64,000 nucleotides of DNA, taken from the NCBI RefSeq assembly GCF_001875325.1, contig NZ_MDDC01000006.1:62001-126000 (forward strand), in the 5' to 3' direction. Within the stretch, counting starts at the first letter, position 1, and every line of letters starts with the position of its first letter. The notes beneath the pieces were generated by a model. It was given only the letters and a program-made list of their open reading frames with translations. It was not told where the DNA came from and did not search any database. The DNA comes from Neomoorella thermoacetica (GTDB lineage Bacteria; Bacillota; DSM-521; Neomoorellales; Neomoorellaceae). Below are positions 26,364-35,230 of the stretch, piece by piece. A program made the position numbers and the translations under genes.

Positions 26364-28057
26364 GCTCCCTTACCTCCCGTCACCATCTTATTGAGGGTAC
26401 CCCCTGGCGGCACCATGGGATAGACGTTCTCCTCCCGGTCGATCCTGACATCAACCAGGAAGGGGCCCTCAGCAGCCAGGGCTTCTTCCAGAGCGGGAAC
26501 AACCTCCCGGCTTTCGTTAACCAGCCGCCCCGGGATGCGATAAGCCTCAGCCACCTTGACAAAGTCGGGATTACCGAGCATCTCCGAGTAGGCATAGCGG
26601 CGGTCAAAAAAGAATTCCTGCCACTGGCGCACCATGCCCAGGTAACCGTTATTCATGATAATAATCTTGACTGGCAACTGGTAATGGCTGATAGTAGCCA
26701 GCTCCTGGATATTCATCTGAAAACTACCGTCGCCGGTTATGACCACTACCGTCTCCCCCGGCCGGGCAACGGCAGCTCCCATGGCCGCCGGGACGCCAAA
26801 GCCCATAGTGCCTAATCCGCAGGAAGAAAGGAAGGTACGGGGCCGGCTCAGGGGATAATACTGCACCGCCCACATCTGGTGCTGGCCGACATCAGTGCAG
26901 ATAATGGCCTGCCCCTTCGTAAGATTATATAATTCTTCCAGGACATACTGGGGTTTCAGGCCACCCTTTTCATAACGCAGCGGATTTTCTTCCTGCCAGC
27001 GCCGGATTTGCTGCCGCCAGGCCTGGTGTTCCCCTTTTCCCGGCAGTTTCTCCAGGATGGCGGCCAGCCCCTGACGAGCATCGCTGACAATGGGAATATG
27101 GGCCTGGACCACCTTGCCGATCTCGGCGGCATCAATATCGATGTGGATAATTTTAGCTTTCGGAGCAAAGGCCTCGACTTTACCCGTAACCCGGTCGTCA
27201 AAACGGACACCCACACCGATGAGGAGATCCGTCTCACACATGGCGTAGTTGGCTGCCGCTGTACCGTGCATGCCCACCATGCCTGCAAATAGGGGATGGG
27301 TTTCCGGGAAACCGCCCTTGCCCATCATGCTCATGACTACGGGAATGTCCTGGCCCTCGGCCAGTTGCCGTACTTCTTCGTGGGCTCCTGAAGTGATTAC
27401 TCCGCCACCAATAAAGAGTAAAGGTTTTTCCGCAGCCCCAATAGCGGCAGCCGCCTGGGCTACCTGGAGGGCGTGGGGTTGCACCTTGCACCGGTAACCT
27501 GGAAGGTGGAGTTTGGGGGGATAGCGGAACAATGCCCGCTGGGTGGTAATATCCTTGGGAATATCGATCAACACCGGCCCCGGACGGCCGGTGGTGGCGA
27601 TGTAAAAAGCCTCGTGGATGGTAGCTGCCAGGTCGTGGACGTTCTTGACCAGGTAATTGGCCTTGGTAACGGGCAGGGTAATGCCAGTAATGTCGGCTTC
27701 CTGGAAGGAATCACGACCAATCATAGCGACACTGACCTGGCCGGTAATGGCAACCAGGGGGATGGAATCCATATAGGCGTTGGCGATCCCCGTCACCAGG
27801 TTGGTGGCTCCCGGGCCGGAAGTAGCAATACAGACACCGGGTTTGCCGCTGGCACGGGCATAACCGTCGGCGGCATGGGCGGCTGCCTGCTCATGCCGCG
27901 TTAAAATATGGCGTATGCTGGCTACAGCGAGCTCATGATAAAGAGGCAGGACGGAACCACCCGGGATACCAAATACAGTATCCACCCCCTCCGCCTGGAG
28001 GGCTTGAACAATAATCTCCGCCCCGGTTAGTTTTTTTCCTTCAGCTCGATCCCCAAT
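26360..28057 (-). CDS. ilvB: Acetolactate synthase large subunit (first copy); start codon non-canonical
   Basis: This ThDP enzyme of about 565 residues carries [16 protein letters not shown] with the catalytic glutamate, the [12 protein letters not shown]-domain element and the ThDP motif [16 protein letters not shown] at 27985 could start the frame but would cut off [15 protein letters not shown], which is conserved at the N-terminus of the family and clearly encoded in frame upstream. The open frame extends back to a TAA at 28081-28079, and the only near-cognate start is ATT at 28057, 8 to 9 bases after AAAGGGGTG. Alternatively a TTG at 28056 in the other frame reaches the A-AAA-AAC run at 28036-28030, and a -1 shift there would enter ilvB. 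It is followed by ilvN with a 4-base overlap. Confidence 0.92.
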   Translation of the reverse strand: MGDRAEGKKLTGAEIIVQALQAEGVDTVFGIPGGSVLPLYHELAVASIRHILTRHEQAAAHAADGYARASGKPGVCIATSGPGATNLVTGIANAYMDSIPLVAITGQVSVAMIGRDSFQEADITGITLPVTKANYLVKNVHDLAATIHEAFYIATTGRPGPVLIDIPKDITTQRALFRYPPKLHLPGYRCKVQPHALQVAQAAAAIGAAEKPLLFIGGGVITSGAHEEVRQLAEGQDIPVVMSMMGKGGFPETHPLFAGMVGMHGTAAANYAMCETDLLIGVGVRFDDRVTGKVEAFAPKAKIIHIDIDAAEIGKVVQAHIPIVSDARQGLAAILEKLPGKGEHQAWRQQIRRWQEENPLRYEKGGLKPQYVLEELYNLTKGQAIICTDVGQHQMWAVQYYPLSRPRTFLSSCGLGTMGFGVPAAMGAAVARPGETVVVITGDGSFQMNIQELATISHYQLPVKIIIMNNGYLGMVRQWQEFFFDRRYAYSEMLGNPDFVKVAEAYRIPGRLVNESREVVPALEEALAAEGPFLVDVRIDREENVYPMVPPGGTLNKMVTGGKGA

Positions 28058-28090
28058 GGTAAAAGCACCCCTTTGCGCTTATAATAGATT

Positions 28091-29749
28091 TTATTCCAGC
28101 ACCGCACCCTTAGCCCCGGAAGTAACCATCCGGGCGTAGCGGGCTAGATAGCCTCTGGTGATCTTCGGCGGCGGCGCCTGCCAGTTCTGGCGGCGGCGGG
28201 CAATTTCTTCTTCCGGCACCTTGAGTTCCAGCTTGCCGGCTTCAATGTCGATAGCGATGATATCTCCCTCTTCTACCAGGGCGATGAGCCCCCCGGCCGC
28301 TGCTTCCGGTGAGACGTGACCGATAGAAGCGCCGCGGCTGGCACCGGAGAAACGGCCGTCAGTGATAAGGGCCACGGAGCTGTCCAGGCCCATACCGGCC
28401 AGGGCTGCCGTGGGACTGAGCATTTCTTGCATACCCGGACCGCCGCGGGGGCCTTCGTAGCGTATTACCACTACATCCCCGGGTTTAATCTGCTTGCCCA
28501 TAATGGCTGCAAAGGCCTCTTCCTCGCTGTTAAATACCCGCGCCGGCCCTTCATGCCGCATCATTTCCGGCAGCACGGCGCCCTTCTTGACGACGGCACC
28601 CTCAGGAGCCAGGTTGCCATACAGGACGGCCAGGCCGCCTTCCCTGCTGTAGGGGTCTTCGACAGGCCGGATAACCTCGCGCCGGCTTACCTCCCGGCCG
28701 CTGACGTTATCCGCCACCGTCCGTCCGGTTACAGTAAGGGCGCTGCCGTCAATCAGGCCATGACGGTAAAGCTCATTCATCACCGCCGGGATACCTCCGG
28801 CCTCATCCAGGTCCTGGATGTGCTGGCTGCCGGCCGGGCTGAGCTTACAGATCTGGGGCGTCCGGCGGTTAATCTCACCGAAGGTGGTAAGATCCAGCTC
28901 TACGCCCGCTTCGTGGGCAATGGCCGGCAGGTGCAGGCAGGTATTGGTCGAACCACCCAGGGCCATATCCACAGCCACGGCATTGCGGAAGGCTGTAGCC
29001 GTCATGATATCCAGGGGACGGATATTTTCCTGGAGTAATTTCATCACCTGCATGCCGGCTTCTTTTGCCAGGCGTAACCGGGCACCGCTGACTGCCGGGA
29101 TGGTGCCGTTGCCAGGCAGTCCCACACCTAAGGCCTCAACCATACAGTTCATGGTGTTGGCGGTAAACATACCCGCACAGGAACCGCAGCCCGGGCAGGC
29201 GCAGTCCTCCAGGGCTGCCAGTTCCTGCTCTGTCATCTTCCCGGCCTGGACAGCACCTACTGCCTCGAACATAGTACTCAGCGAAACGTCCCGCCCCTGG
29301 TAACGGCCGGCCAGCATGGGACCGCCGCTGATAAAAATGGCAGGGAGATTCAGGCGAGCTGCTGCCATAAGCATCCCGGGGACGATCTTATCGCAGTTAG
29401 GGATAAATACCAGGGCGTCAAAGGGATGGGCCGTAGCCATTACTTCAATCATATCGGCGATGAGCTCCCGGCTGGCCAGGGAATACTTCATCCCCACATG
29501 GTTCATGGCCAGGCCATCACAGACGCCGATGGTGGGAAACTCCAGGGGTGTACCGCCGGCCAGGCGCACACCAGCTTTTACGGCTTCTACCAGGGTATTT
29601 AAATGAAAGTGGCCGGGAATCAGTTCATTATGGGCATTGACAATACCTATAATCGGCCGCTCGATTTCCGCCTCGGTCAGGCCCATGGCTTTCAGTAACG
29701 ACCTGTGGGGAGCCCGGGCCAGGCCCGTTTTCATAGCATCGCTGCGCAC
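28091..29749 (-). CDS. ilvD: Dihydroxy-acid dehydratase
   Basis: IlvD dehydrates the dihydroxy acids to 2-oxoisovalerate and 2-oxo-3-methylvalerate using an Fe-S cluster. The 552-residue protein has the cluster cysteines in [19 protein letters not shown] and [20 protein letters not shown], a family marker [19 protein letters not shown], and the C-terminal [23 protein letters not shown] 29749 starts the typical MRSDAMKTG. It sits between ilvE and the first ilvB. There is no ilvC (ketol-acid reductoisomerase) in the window, so the step between IlvB and IlvD must be encoded elsewhere. Confidence 0.97.
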   Translation of the reverse strand: MRSDAMKTGLARAPHRSLLKAMGLTEAEIERPIIGIVNAHNELIPGHFHLNTLVEAVKAGVRLAGGTPLEFPTIGVCDGLAMNHVGMKYSLASRELIADMIEVMATAHPFDALVFIPNCDKIVPGMLMAAARLNLPAIFISGGPMLAGRYQGRDVSLSTMFEAVGAVQAGKMTEQELAALEDCACPGCGSCAGMFTANTMNCMVEALGVGLPGNGTIPAVSGARLRLAKEAGMQVMKLLQENIRPLDIMTATAFRNAVAVDMALGGSTNTCLHLPAIAHEAGVELDLTTFGEINRRTPQICKLSPAGSQHIQDLDEAGGIPAVMNELYRHGLIDGSALTVTGRTVADNVSGREVSRREVIRPVEDPYSREGGLAVLYGNLAPEGAVVKKGAVLPEMMRHEGPARVFNSEEEAFAAIMGKQIKPGDVVVIRYEGPRGGPGMQEMLSPTAALAGMGLDSSVALITDGRFSGASRGASIGHVSPEAAAGGLIALVEEGDIIAIDIEAGKLELKVPEEEIARRRQNWQAPPPKITRGYLARYARMVTSGAKGAVLE

Positions 29750-29767
29750 GGTTTTCCTCTCCCTTTA

Positions 29768-30646
29768 TCAGGCAAAGATTTCCGGACCGTCGGTTTTAGT
29801 TAACTCGCGGTACCGGGCAATGAGGTCCCGGGTTATGGGGCCCGGCTGGCCGTTACCGATGGGCCGGCCGTCCACCTTGACTACCGGAATAGCCTCCGCG
29901 GCCGTGCCCGTGAGGAAACACTCGTCAGCTACATAGACATCATGGCGGGTAAAGACCTTCTCGTAAACCGGTATGCCGGCTTTGGCCGCCAGCTCCATAA
30001 CAGCGTTACGGGTAATGCCTTCTAGAAGGCCCACAAAGGGCGGTGGGGTGATTAACTGCCCGTTCTTGACGATGAAGATGTTATCGCCGGTGGCTTCGGC
30101 CACATAACCTTCCTTATTCAGGAAAAGCCCTTCCGGAGCTCCGGCCCGGGTAGCCTCCATTTTGGCGATGATGTTATTCAGGTAGTTCAGGGACTTAATC
30201 CGCGGGTCCAGGGCATCAGGGGAATTACGGCGCGTACCCAGAGTGACCAGTTCCAGGCCTTTTTCGTATAATTCAGCCGGATAAAGTTCAATGGCCGCAG
30301 CGATACAAAAGATGGATGGCCGGGGGCATTTGCGGGGATCCAGGCCCAGGTCGCCCTTACCCCGGGTAACTACCAGGCGGATATAAGCATCCCGCAAATT
30401 ATTGCGCCGGCAGGTCTCCAGTACCACCCGGGTCATTTCCTCTTTGCTCAGGCCAGGATCCAGGTTGATATGCCGGGCGGAATCATACAGGCGGTCAATA
30501 TGTTCCTTTAAACGAAAAACCCGGCCATAGTAGGCGCGGATCCCTTCAAAGACGCCGTCGCCATAGAGTAGCCCGTGATCAAATACTGATAACTTTGCCT
30601 CTTCTTCATCTACATATTCTCCGTCAAGATAGATAATCAGCCCCAC
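29768..30646 (-). CDS. ilvE: Branched-chain amino acid aminotransferase
   Basis: IlvE is a fold-type IV PLP transaminase that makes valine, leucine and isoleucine from their oxo acids. In this 292-residue protein, the N-terminus [20 protein letters not shown] and [19 protein letters not shown] match the family. The PLP lysine lies in [19 protein letters not shown], and the phosphate-binding region in [15 protein letters not shown] and [16 protein letters not shown] 30646 follows GAGGAGGAG. It is the first gene of the ten-gene ilv-leu operon, 78 bases from a strong promoter. Confidence 0.95.
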   Translation of the reverse strand: MGLIIYLDGEYVDEEEAKLSVFDHGLLYGDGVFEGIRAYYGRVFRLKEHIDRLYDSARHINLDPGLSKEEMTRVVLETCRRNNLRDAYIRLVVTRGKGDLGLDPRKCPRPSIFCIAAAIELYPAELYEKGLELVTLGTRRNSPDALDPRIKSLNYLNNIIAKMEATRAGAPEGLFLNKEGYVAEATGDNIFIVKNGQLITPPPFVGLLEGITRNAVMELAAKAGIPVYEKVFTRHDVYVADECFLTGTAAEAIPVVKVDGRPIGNGQPGPITRDLIARYRELTKTDGPEIFA

Positions 30647-30724
30647 GATTTCTCCTCCTCACTCTTACCGGTCGGTGGGCGCCAGGGCCGGCGCGACAAA
30701 AGCCGCAAAATATGTTTGTGTTTC

Positions 30725-30753
30725 AGTATAAATAACCGTAAATAAAGTGTCAA
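30725..30753 (-). promoter_or_regulatory. Promoter of the ilv-leu operon
   Basis: Read leftward, TTGACA (30753-30748), 17 bases and TATACT (30730-30725) give a near-consensus sigma-A promoter. The leader to ilvE is only about 70 bases and holds one GC-rich hairpin (GCGCC/GGCGC). It shows no T-box signature and no leucine-rich leader peptide. Confidence 0.85.
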
Positions 30754-30840
30754 GGATTTTTGGCTGATGTGTCACCGGACTGTGATATTGTCAGGGTGAA
30801 ATCCTTCTGTAAAAATATCAGTATTATGAGCAAAAAATAA

Positions 30841-30884
30841 ATGTTACCCGAAAGGGATAATCCCTTTCGGGCATCCTGTAACAT
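30841..30884. repeat. Nested hairpin between the ilv promoter and small-protein genes
   Basis: An 11-bp perfect stem, CCCGAAAGGGA (30847-30857) with TCCCTTTCGGG (30861-30871), has a three-base loop. It is enclosed by an outer ATGTTA (30841-30846) and TAACAT (30879-30884). On the minus strand it is followed by TTATTTTTTG and could end leftward transcription; on the plus strand it would sit in the leader of the gene at 30973. Confidence 0.7.
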
Positions 30885-30972
30885 TGTGATAATTTAAACA
30901 TAATTTTGGGGGTATAAAGGACTGTATCCGGTGCATGATAATGATAAATCAAGGGCAAAGGAGTAGATTTTT

Positions 30973-31104
30973 ATGGCTAAACTAAATGAATTAGAAGTCG
31001 CCCAATTAAGCGACGAACAAACCAAACGCCTGCAGGAAACCGAAAAACTAATCAACTCCGCCGGTAACCAGGATATTTACCTGCTGGCTTTAAAGAAAAA
31101 GTAA
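30973..31104 (+). CDS. Small protein of 43 residues, function unknown
   Basis: The frame starts at ATG 30973 behind AAAGGAG and encodes a short charged helical protein (MAKLNELEVAQLSDEQ, then KRLQETEKLINSAGNQ, ending YLLALKKK). It has no membrane segment or cysteine. Codon choice and the ribosome site support a real gene. I recall similar small proteins in clostridial genomes but cannot name a function. It is followed after 53 bases by another small gene on the same strand and a terminator, so the two probably form one transcript. Confidence 0.65.
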   Translation: MAKLNELEVAQLSDEQTKRLQETEKLINSAGNQDIYLLALKKK

Positions 31105-31157
31105 TAACCCTTCCCTGGAACCGGCAACAGGATACGGTTAAGAAAAGGTGAGGGTAG

Positions 31158-31382
31158 ATGTCCCTTAACGGTCTCATTCGCCAGAGCCTGGAAATGATAG
31201 AGGAGCTGGTGGCCATGCCCTTCCAGGTGGCCCGGAAAATCTGGCCGGGGGATAACAACTCCGCCACCGGCCAGGTTATCCACCGGGCTGCCGGGCTGGG
31301 GGAAGGGCTGGCAACTATGCCGGTCAAAGCCTTCCGGGAACTCTTTGAGGACGACCGGCAGCAAACGCCCCCGTCTTCCTAG
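31158..31382 (+). CDS. Small amphipathic protein of 74 residues, function unknown
   Basis: ATG 31158 follows AAAAGGTGAGGG. The protein begins MSLNGLIRQSLEMIEELVAM and continues with an aromatic Pro-Phe-Gln-Val-Ala segment, then an amphipathic helix rich in Gly/Ala and an acidic C-terminus. It has no signal peptide, cysteine or catalytic motif. It lies between a 43-residue small protein and a strong terminator. Size and composition would fit a small structural or stress protein, but I do not recognise the family. Confidence 0.6.
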   Translation: MSLNGLIRQSLEMIEELVAMPFQVARKIWPGDNNSATGQVIHRAAGLGEGLATMPVKAFRELFEDDRQQTPPSS

Positions 31383-31392
31383 GGAAAAATCA

Positions 31393-31442
31393 AACCCGGG
31401 AAATGCGTTCCCGGGTTATTCCCCTGAGTGCGGGGTCTTTTT
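31393..31442 (+). terminator. Terminator after the small-protein genes
   Basis: A 10-bp stem, AACCCGGGAA (31393-31402) with TTCCCGGGTT (31408-31417), is followed by a second short stem CCCC/GGGG ending in TCTTTTT. Confidence 0.8.
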
Positions 31443-31479
31443 ACATTTTATATAAAACAGGCAGCTGCTTTATGTGAAC

Positions 31480-31698
31480 TTAATGGCAACCGCTGCAGGT
31501 GCTGCAGCTACCACCACTGCAGTTGCTGCCGCTGAAACTGGTACCAGGTTCTCCTTTACGCATGTAGAGGAAACCGGTAAAACGCTGGCTTACGCTACCG
31601 CCGCACTCCGGGCAGCGGACCTTGTCCCTCTCTTTAATGGCGGCAAACTGACTGAAGAGGTGCCCGCATTCATTACATTTAAAATCATAGGTCGGCAT
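31480..31698 (-). CDS. FmdB-family zinc-ribbon protein
   Basis: This 72-residue protein has the FmdB-type regulatory domain. MPTYDFKCNECGHLFSQF and KVRCPECGGSVSQRF provide two C-x2-C knuckles for one zinc ion. The tail is unusual: NCSGGSCSTCSGCH adds five cysteines in 14 residues. FmdB proteins are found widely, are named from a putative regulator of formamidase, and their function is mostly unclear. ATG 31698 follows GGAAGGAGATG. The gene begins 4 bases after the HD-GYP stop, so they are likely co-translated. Confidence 0.88.
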   Translation of the reverse strand: MPTYDFKCNECGHLFSQFAAIKERDKVRCPECGGSVSQRFTGFLYMRKGEPGTSFSGSNCSGGSCSTCSGCH

Positions 31699-31702
31699 AA
31701 CC

Positions 31703-32872
31703 TCATCTCCTTCCATAGAGATTATAACACCCGCCGCCCACCCCGTCATCACCGGCGCCAGGGTTCCCGGCGCCTCCTCCCGGCAAAGCAGCGGCCGGCA
31801 GGACGCGGCTAACGAAACGATGTAAATCGACAGTCAAATCTATGGTGACTGGCTCCTTGTAGGGCGTTCCATTAGGGTGGTATAGGAGACGTACCCGGGG
31901 CTGGTGGGAATGGCCGCGGGCTGTCCCGGTAACCACCCCAATCTCGCCATTATTCAGTTCTACCAGCGTCCCCACAGGATAGGCAGCAACATTAAACAGG
32001 AAGGCCTTGACAATCCGGTAGTCGTAGATGAAATTTCCCGCCCCGGCCAGCATCTCATAGGCTTCATGGGGCGGGTAAGCCCGCCGGTAAACCCGGTCCG
32101 CGGTAAGGGCATCGTAAACGTCGACGACGCCGGTGATGCGGGCAAACTCGTGGATCTCTTCACCCTTCAATCCCCGGGGGTAACCGCTACCGTTGTAACG
32201 TTCATGATGTTCCAGGGCCACCCGGGCTGAAAGCAGGCTAACTTCTTCCTGCAGCCGGAGAATATCAAAACCGTACTGGGGATGGCGGCAGACCAGTTCA
32301 TACTCCTCTACCGTCAGCTTACCGGGTTTGTTGAGAATGCTCAGGGGCAGGCAGGTCTTGCCGATGTCATGAAGCAGCGCTCCCACCCCCAGGTGCATTA
32401 AGGCGGAGCGACTGTAATGCAGGGTTAAACCGGTAATCAAGGCCAGCACGCATACATTTACCGAGTGGGCGAAGGTGTAATCATCCAGGGCTCTGATATC
32501 GTTTAAATTAAGCATGAGATCTTTACGGCTTAAAAGGTCTTCTAAGAGGTTATTGACCACCCGCTGGATGCGCGCGGAATCCACCAGCAAAGCAGTATGG
32601 GTAGGTTCCCCCTGAGGGCAGGTACCAAAGAGATCCTTCATAGCCTTTATGGCCTGCAACCGGGTCTGTTCACTGATAACGTCTTCTACTCCCAGATCTC
32701 CCAGGACCTCGTCGACGATATAAACTGCCGGAATGCCCAGTTCTCGTAAGCGAACCAGGTAACTGGGTTTCAGGGTTACCCCTTTGTTGAGTAAGACCCG
32801 CCCCTCGGCGCTGTAAATAGCCCGGGCTACCACCATCCCCGGCTTCAGGGCCTCAATTGGCACCTTACGCAC
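31703..32872 (-). CDS. HD-GYP domain protein (probable c-di-GMP phosphodiesterase)
   Basis: In this 389-residue cytoplasmic protein, the first 120 residues form a small N-terminal domain common in clostridial HD-GYP proteins (VPIEALKPGMVVARAIYS). The HD-GYP domain follows: DDYTFAHSVNVCVLALITG, LLHDIGKTCLPLSILNKPG (the HD pair), ALEHHERYNGSGYPRGLKG (the GYP motif) and DVYDALTADRVYRRA. All metal ligands and the GYP triad are present, so it should hydrolyse c-di-GMP. The C-terminus is a Gly-rich tail. The GTG at 32872 has a weak ribosome site. The upstream frame on the opposite strand overlaps its start. Confidence 0.92.
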   Translation of the reverse strand: MRKVPIEALKPGMVVARAIYSAEGRVLLNKGVTLKPSYLVRLRELGIPAVYIVDEVLGDLGVEDVISEQTRLQAIKAMKDLFGTCPQGEPTHTALLVDSARIQRVVNNLLEDLLSRKDLMLNLNDIRALDDYTFAHSVNVCVLALITGLTLHYSRSALMHLGVGALLHDIGKTCLPLSILNKPGKLTVEEYELVCRHPQYGFDILRLQEEVSLLSARVALEHHERYNGSGYPRGLKGEEIHEFARITGVVDVYDALTADRVYRRAYPPHEAYEMLAGAGNFIYDYRIVKAFLFNVAAYPVGTLVELNNGEIGVVTGTARGHSHQPRVRLLYHPNGTPYKEPVTIDLTVDLHRFVSRVLPAAALPGGGAGNPGAGDDGVGGGCYNLYGRR

Positions 32873-33192
32873 TAACGGCCACTCCTTTTTCCCGCCAGGC
32901 CATTATTTCGACACAGGGGACCGGAATCCTCTCAGGCACTGGCCGGAAAAGCCGGCGCTGGCACCACCCCGGGCAGGAAAAACATCCCCTGCAGGTCCTG
33001 AGCCCTGAGGACACCCTGACCTGCACCACTGTCCGCGGCTGCCCCTGCAGCGGCCGGGAGGGCTGCCTGCTGAAACAGGGGAAGAACTACTGGAAAATAG
33101 ACCACGGCTGCCCCATTGAACCCCTGGGCCGGCAAGCACGAGGCCTGCAACTTCTTCGCCACGTCCAGTTGATGAAAGTAGTGCAGGTCTAA
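32857..33192 (+). CDS. Possible small Cys-rich protein, start uncertain
   Basis: The last 70 codons have strong coding character with G or C in most third positions. They read SPEDTLTCTTVRGCPCSGRE, GCLLKQGKNYWKIDHGCPIE and LGRQARGLQLLRHVQLMK. Five cysteines cluster in the middle. The true start is unclear: the frame is open from 32857, but that region is antisense to the HD-GYP start and no ribosome site is convincing. I do not recognise the family. It might be a truncated gene whose 5' end is lost. A hairpin (AAAGCC/GGCTTT, 33211-33229) lies just after the stop. Confidence 0.4.
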   Translation: MAPYALTATPFSRQAIISTQGTGILSGTGRKSRRWHHPGQEKHPLQVLSPEDTLTCTTVRGCPCSGREGCLLKQGKNYWKIDHGCPIEPLGRQARGLQLLRHVQLMKVVQV

Positions 33193-33260
33193 GTTGCTGA
33201 TTGACGCAGGAAAGCCCCCGGGTGGCTTTTACCATCAGATTAACTAAGCTTTGGGGGGCG

Positions 33261-33297
33261 AAAAAAAACACCCCGCTTCAGGGTGGTCATTTTTTTA
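33261..33297. terminator. Bidirectional terminator
   Basis: CACCC (33269-33273) and GGGTG (33281-33285) form a short stem with a T-run on the plus side (33291-33297) and eight T on the minus side (33268-33261). It separates the Cys-rich frame from the small membrane-protein gene. Confidence 0.7.
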
Positions 33298-33301
33298 ATT
33301 T

Positions 33302-33418
33302 TTATTTTAACTGCTGGTTGTGGGGGAAAATACTGTAACCGGAATCCTTTTGCTGGCGGTAAAGGTAATACCCCAGAGCCAGGACTGCCCCGCCCAGGAT
33401 AACGATACCATAAATCAC
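33302..33418 (-). CDS. Small single-pass membrane protein of 38 residues
   Basis: A GTG start at 33418 lies 6 bases after GGGGGGTG. The product begins with one hydrophobic helix (IYGIVILGGAVLALGYYLY) followed by a short polar tail containing RQQKDSGYSIFPHNQQ. It ends directly before a terminator with eight T. The ribosome site, the terminator and the clean membrane helix support a real gene. Small membrane proteins of this kind often modulate larger membrane complexes or sporulation, but nothing specific can be assigned. It is upstream of nothing on its strand. Confidence 0.6.
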   Translation of the reverse strand: MIYGIVILGGAVLALGYYLYRQQKDSGYSIFPHNQQLK

Positions 33419-33533
33419 TTACTGCACCCCCCGGAGATAAACTCTTATTTTCCTTTTCTCTAGTATAGGAAACGGCGCCGGGAGTGTCAAGACATAAACC
33501 CCTCCGGCCCGCTGCTGGCTAGAGGATCATGAT

Positions 33534-35033
33534 TCAGGCCAGCCCGGCCCGGCTGGCCGCCCCGTGTTCGAGCATACTCACTGTATCCTTCAAAACGCGG
33601 ATGACCTTGAGTTCCGGGTCTTCCGGCCCCTGCAAGTCGGCATGCTCCCTTTTCAGCAGGTTAACGTAATCTATAATCTCCCTGGTAATAACCTCCCCCG
33701 GGCAGACCAGGGGGATACCCGGCGGATAGGCTGTAATGGCTTCAGCGCTGATTTCTCCTTCCGCATAGTCCAGTTCCAGGCTATAAGTCTTGCTGTAAAA
33801 GGCTTCCCGGGGCAAGACCGCCATGCGGGGAATGGCCGGCAGGGGAGGGCAAAAGCGAACGACGTTCTTTAAAGAGCGCTTCCCGGCTATATCCTTAAAA
33901 GCGGCTACCAGCCTGCCCGCGGTCTCCTCATTATCACCAATGGAAACCAGGAGCAGGACATTATAGAGGTCGGAGAGCTCGACCTGGATTTTATACTCCC
34001 GGCGTAAAAGGGTTTCCATTTCATAACCGGACAACCCCAGGCCCTGGACGTTAACGGTGATCTTGGTAGGGTCCAGGTAACTGCAACCAGGCAGGGAGGT
34101 AACCTCCTCACCCATAATGGCCAGGCCTTCAATGCTGGACAGCTCCCTGCGGATCCAGCGGGCTATCTCCAGGGTCCGGTCCAGGAGCTTACGGCCCCTG
34201 AGGATCATCTGCTTCCTGGCTACGTCCAGGGAAGCCAGGAGGATATAAGAAGGACTGGTGGTCTGGGAGAGGTTCAGGACCGCCTTGATATGCTTGGGAT
34301 CCAGCCTCCCCCCCTGGAGCAGGAGAAAGGAACTCTGGGTCAGGGAACCGGCTAATTTATGGGCACTGGCTGCCGCCAGATCAGCCCCCGCCTCCATGGC
34401 CGAAGGAGGCAGCGCCGGGTGGAACTTCAGGTGGGCACCGTGGGCCTCATCAACCAGTACCGGCACGTCATAGCTGTGGGCTACAGCTACGATTTCCTTT
34501 AACGGGGGGACGGTGCCGTAGTAATTGGGGCTGATAACGAAGACTGCTTTCGCGTCCGGGTGTTCCCTTAAAGCCGCTTCCACCTGTTCTGGAGTAATGC
34601 CCATGGAGATACCAAAATCAGTGTTGATCTCCGGTTCGATATATACCGGCCGGGCCCCGCTCAGGATAAGGCCTCCCAGGGCTGAGCGATGGGCGTTGCG
34701 GGGAATGATAATCTTATCCCCTGGCTGGCAGACGGCCAGGATCATGGCCTGGATGCCGGAAGTGGTGCCGTTGACGAGAAAAAAGGCATGTTCCGCCCCG
34801 TAGGCCGCTGCCGTGAGTTCCTCCGCCTCCCGGATGATATCCCTGGGGTTGCAGATATTATCCAGGCCCGGAACACAAGTCAAATCCATGGCCAGGACCC
34901 GTTCGCCAACATACTCCTTAAACTCCGGCAGGGCCCGGCCCTGCTTATGTCCGGGCACGTGGAAGGGAATAACGCCCGCATCGATATATTGTTTTATCGC
35001 CGTAAAGACCGGTGTCCTGGTCTGGTCCAGCAT
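33534..35033 (-). CDS. Orn/Lys/Arg decarboxylase (probably arginine decarboxylase)
   Basis: This 499-residue PLP enzyme belongs to the fold-type I amino acid decarboxylases (SpeA/Cad-like of Gram-positive bacteria). It begins TPVFTAIKQYIDAGVIPFHV followed by PGHKQG. The PLP environment is visible: FLVNGTTSGIQAMILAV, LVDEAHGAHLKFHP and the Schiff-base lysine in ASAHKLAGSLTQSS. The C-terminal domain carries YPPGIPLVCPGE. Members decarboxylate arginine, lysine or ornithine for polyamine synthesis; the substrate is not settled by sequence alone, and arginine is the usual one in this clade. ATG 35033 is chosen because AGGGGG lies 8 bases before it. Confidence 0.88.
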   Translation of the reverse strand: MLDQTRTPVFTAIKQYIDAGVIPFHVPGHKQGRALPEFKEYVGERVLAMDLTCVPGLDNICNPRDIIREAEELTAAAYGAEHAFFLVNGTTSGIQAMILAVCQPGDKIIIPRNAHRSALGGLILSGARPVYIEPEINTDFGISMGITPEQVEAALREHPDAKAVFVISPNYYGTVPPLKEIVAVAHSYDVPVLVDEAHGAHLKFHPALPPSAMEAGADLAAASAHKLAGSLTQSSFLLLQGGRLDPKHIKAVLNLSQTTSPSYILLASLDVARKQMILRGRKLLDRTLEIARWIRRELSSIEGLAIMGEEVTSLPGCSYLDPTKITVNVQGLGLSGYEMETLLRREYKIQVELSDLYNVLLLVSIGDNEETAGRLVAAFKDIAGKRSLKNVVRFCPPLPAIPRMAVLPREAFYSKTYSLELDYAEGEISAEAITAYPPGIPLVCPGEVITREIIDYVNLLKREHADLQGPEDPELKVIRVLKDTVSMLEHGAASRAGLA

Positions 35034-35068
35034 GGCCATCGCCCCCTGTAGATATTGCAACAGATTTT

Positions 35069-35097
35069 ATTACACCACAAACTGCGAGTGGATGCAA
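35069..35097 (-). promoter_or_regulatory. Promoter of the decarboxylase gene
   Basis: Read leftward, TTGCAT (35097-35092), 17 bases and TGTAAT (35074-35069) form a plausible sigma-A promoter about 36 bases before the start codon. Confidence 0.6.
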
Positions 35098-35154
35098 GAA
35101 GGTTTTTCAGTACATTTTTATGCCCCGGGCCGGAATGAGTTACCCAAAATATAA

Positions 35155-35174
35155 GAGCCACCCTCAGGTGGCTC
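35155..35174 (-). terminator. Terminator after the FBP aldolase/phosphatase gene
   Basis: GAGCCACC (35155-35162) and GGTGGCTC (35167-35174) form an 8-bp stem with loop CTCA. On the minus strand it is followed by TTATATTTT. Confidence 0.75.
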
Positions 35175-35230
35175 CCCAAAAAAGCTGATCCTTCAAGTCC
35201 TCGTTGTACCCTCTTTCCCGGTTCCCCGGC

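Noticed and set aside
30647-30724. T-box or leucine attenuator in the ilv-leu leader
   Set aside because: The leader is only about 70 bases and lacks the T-box bulge sequence and a leucine-rich leader peptide.
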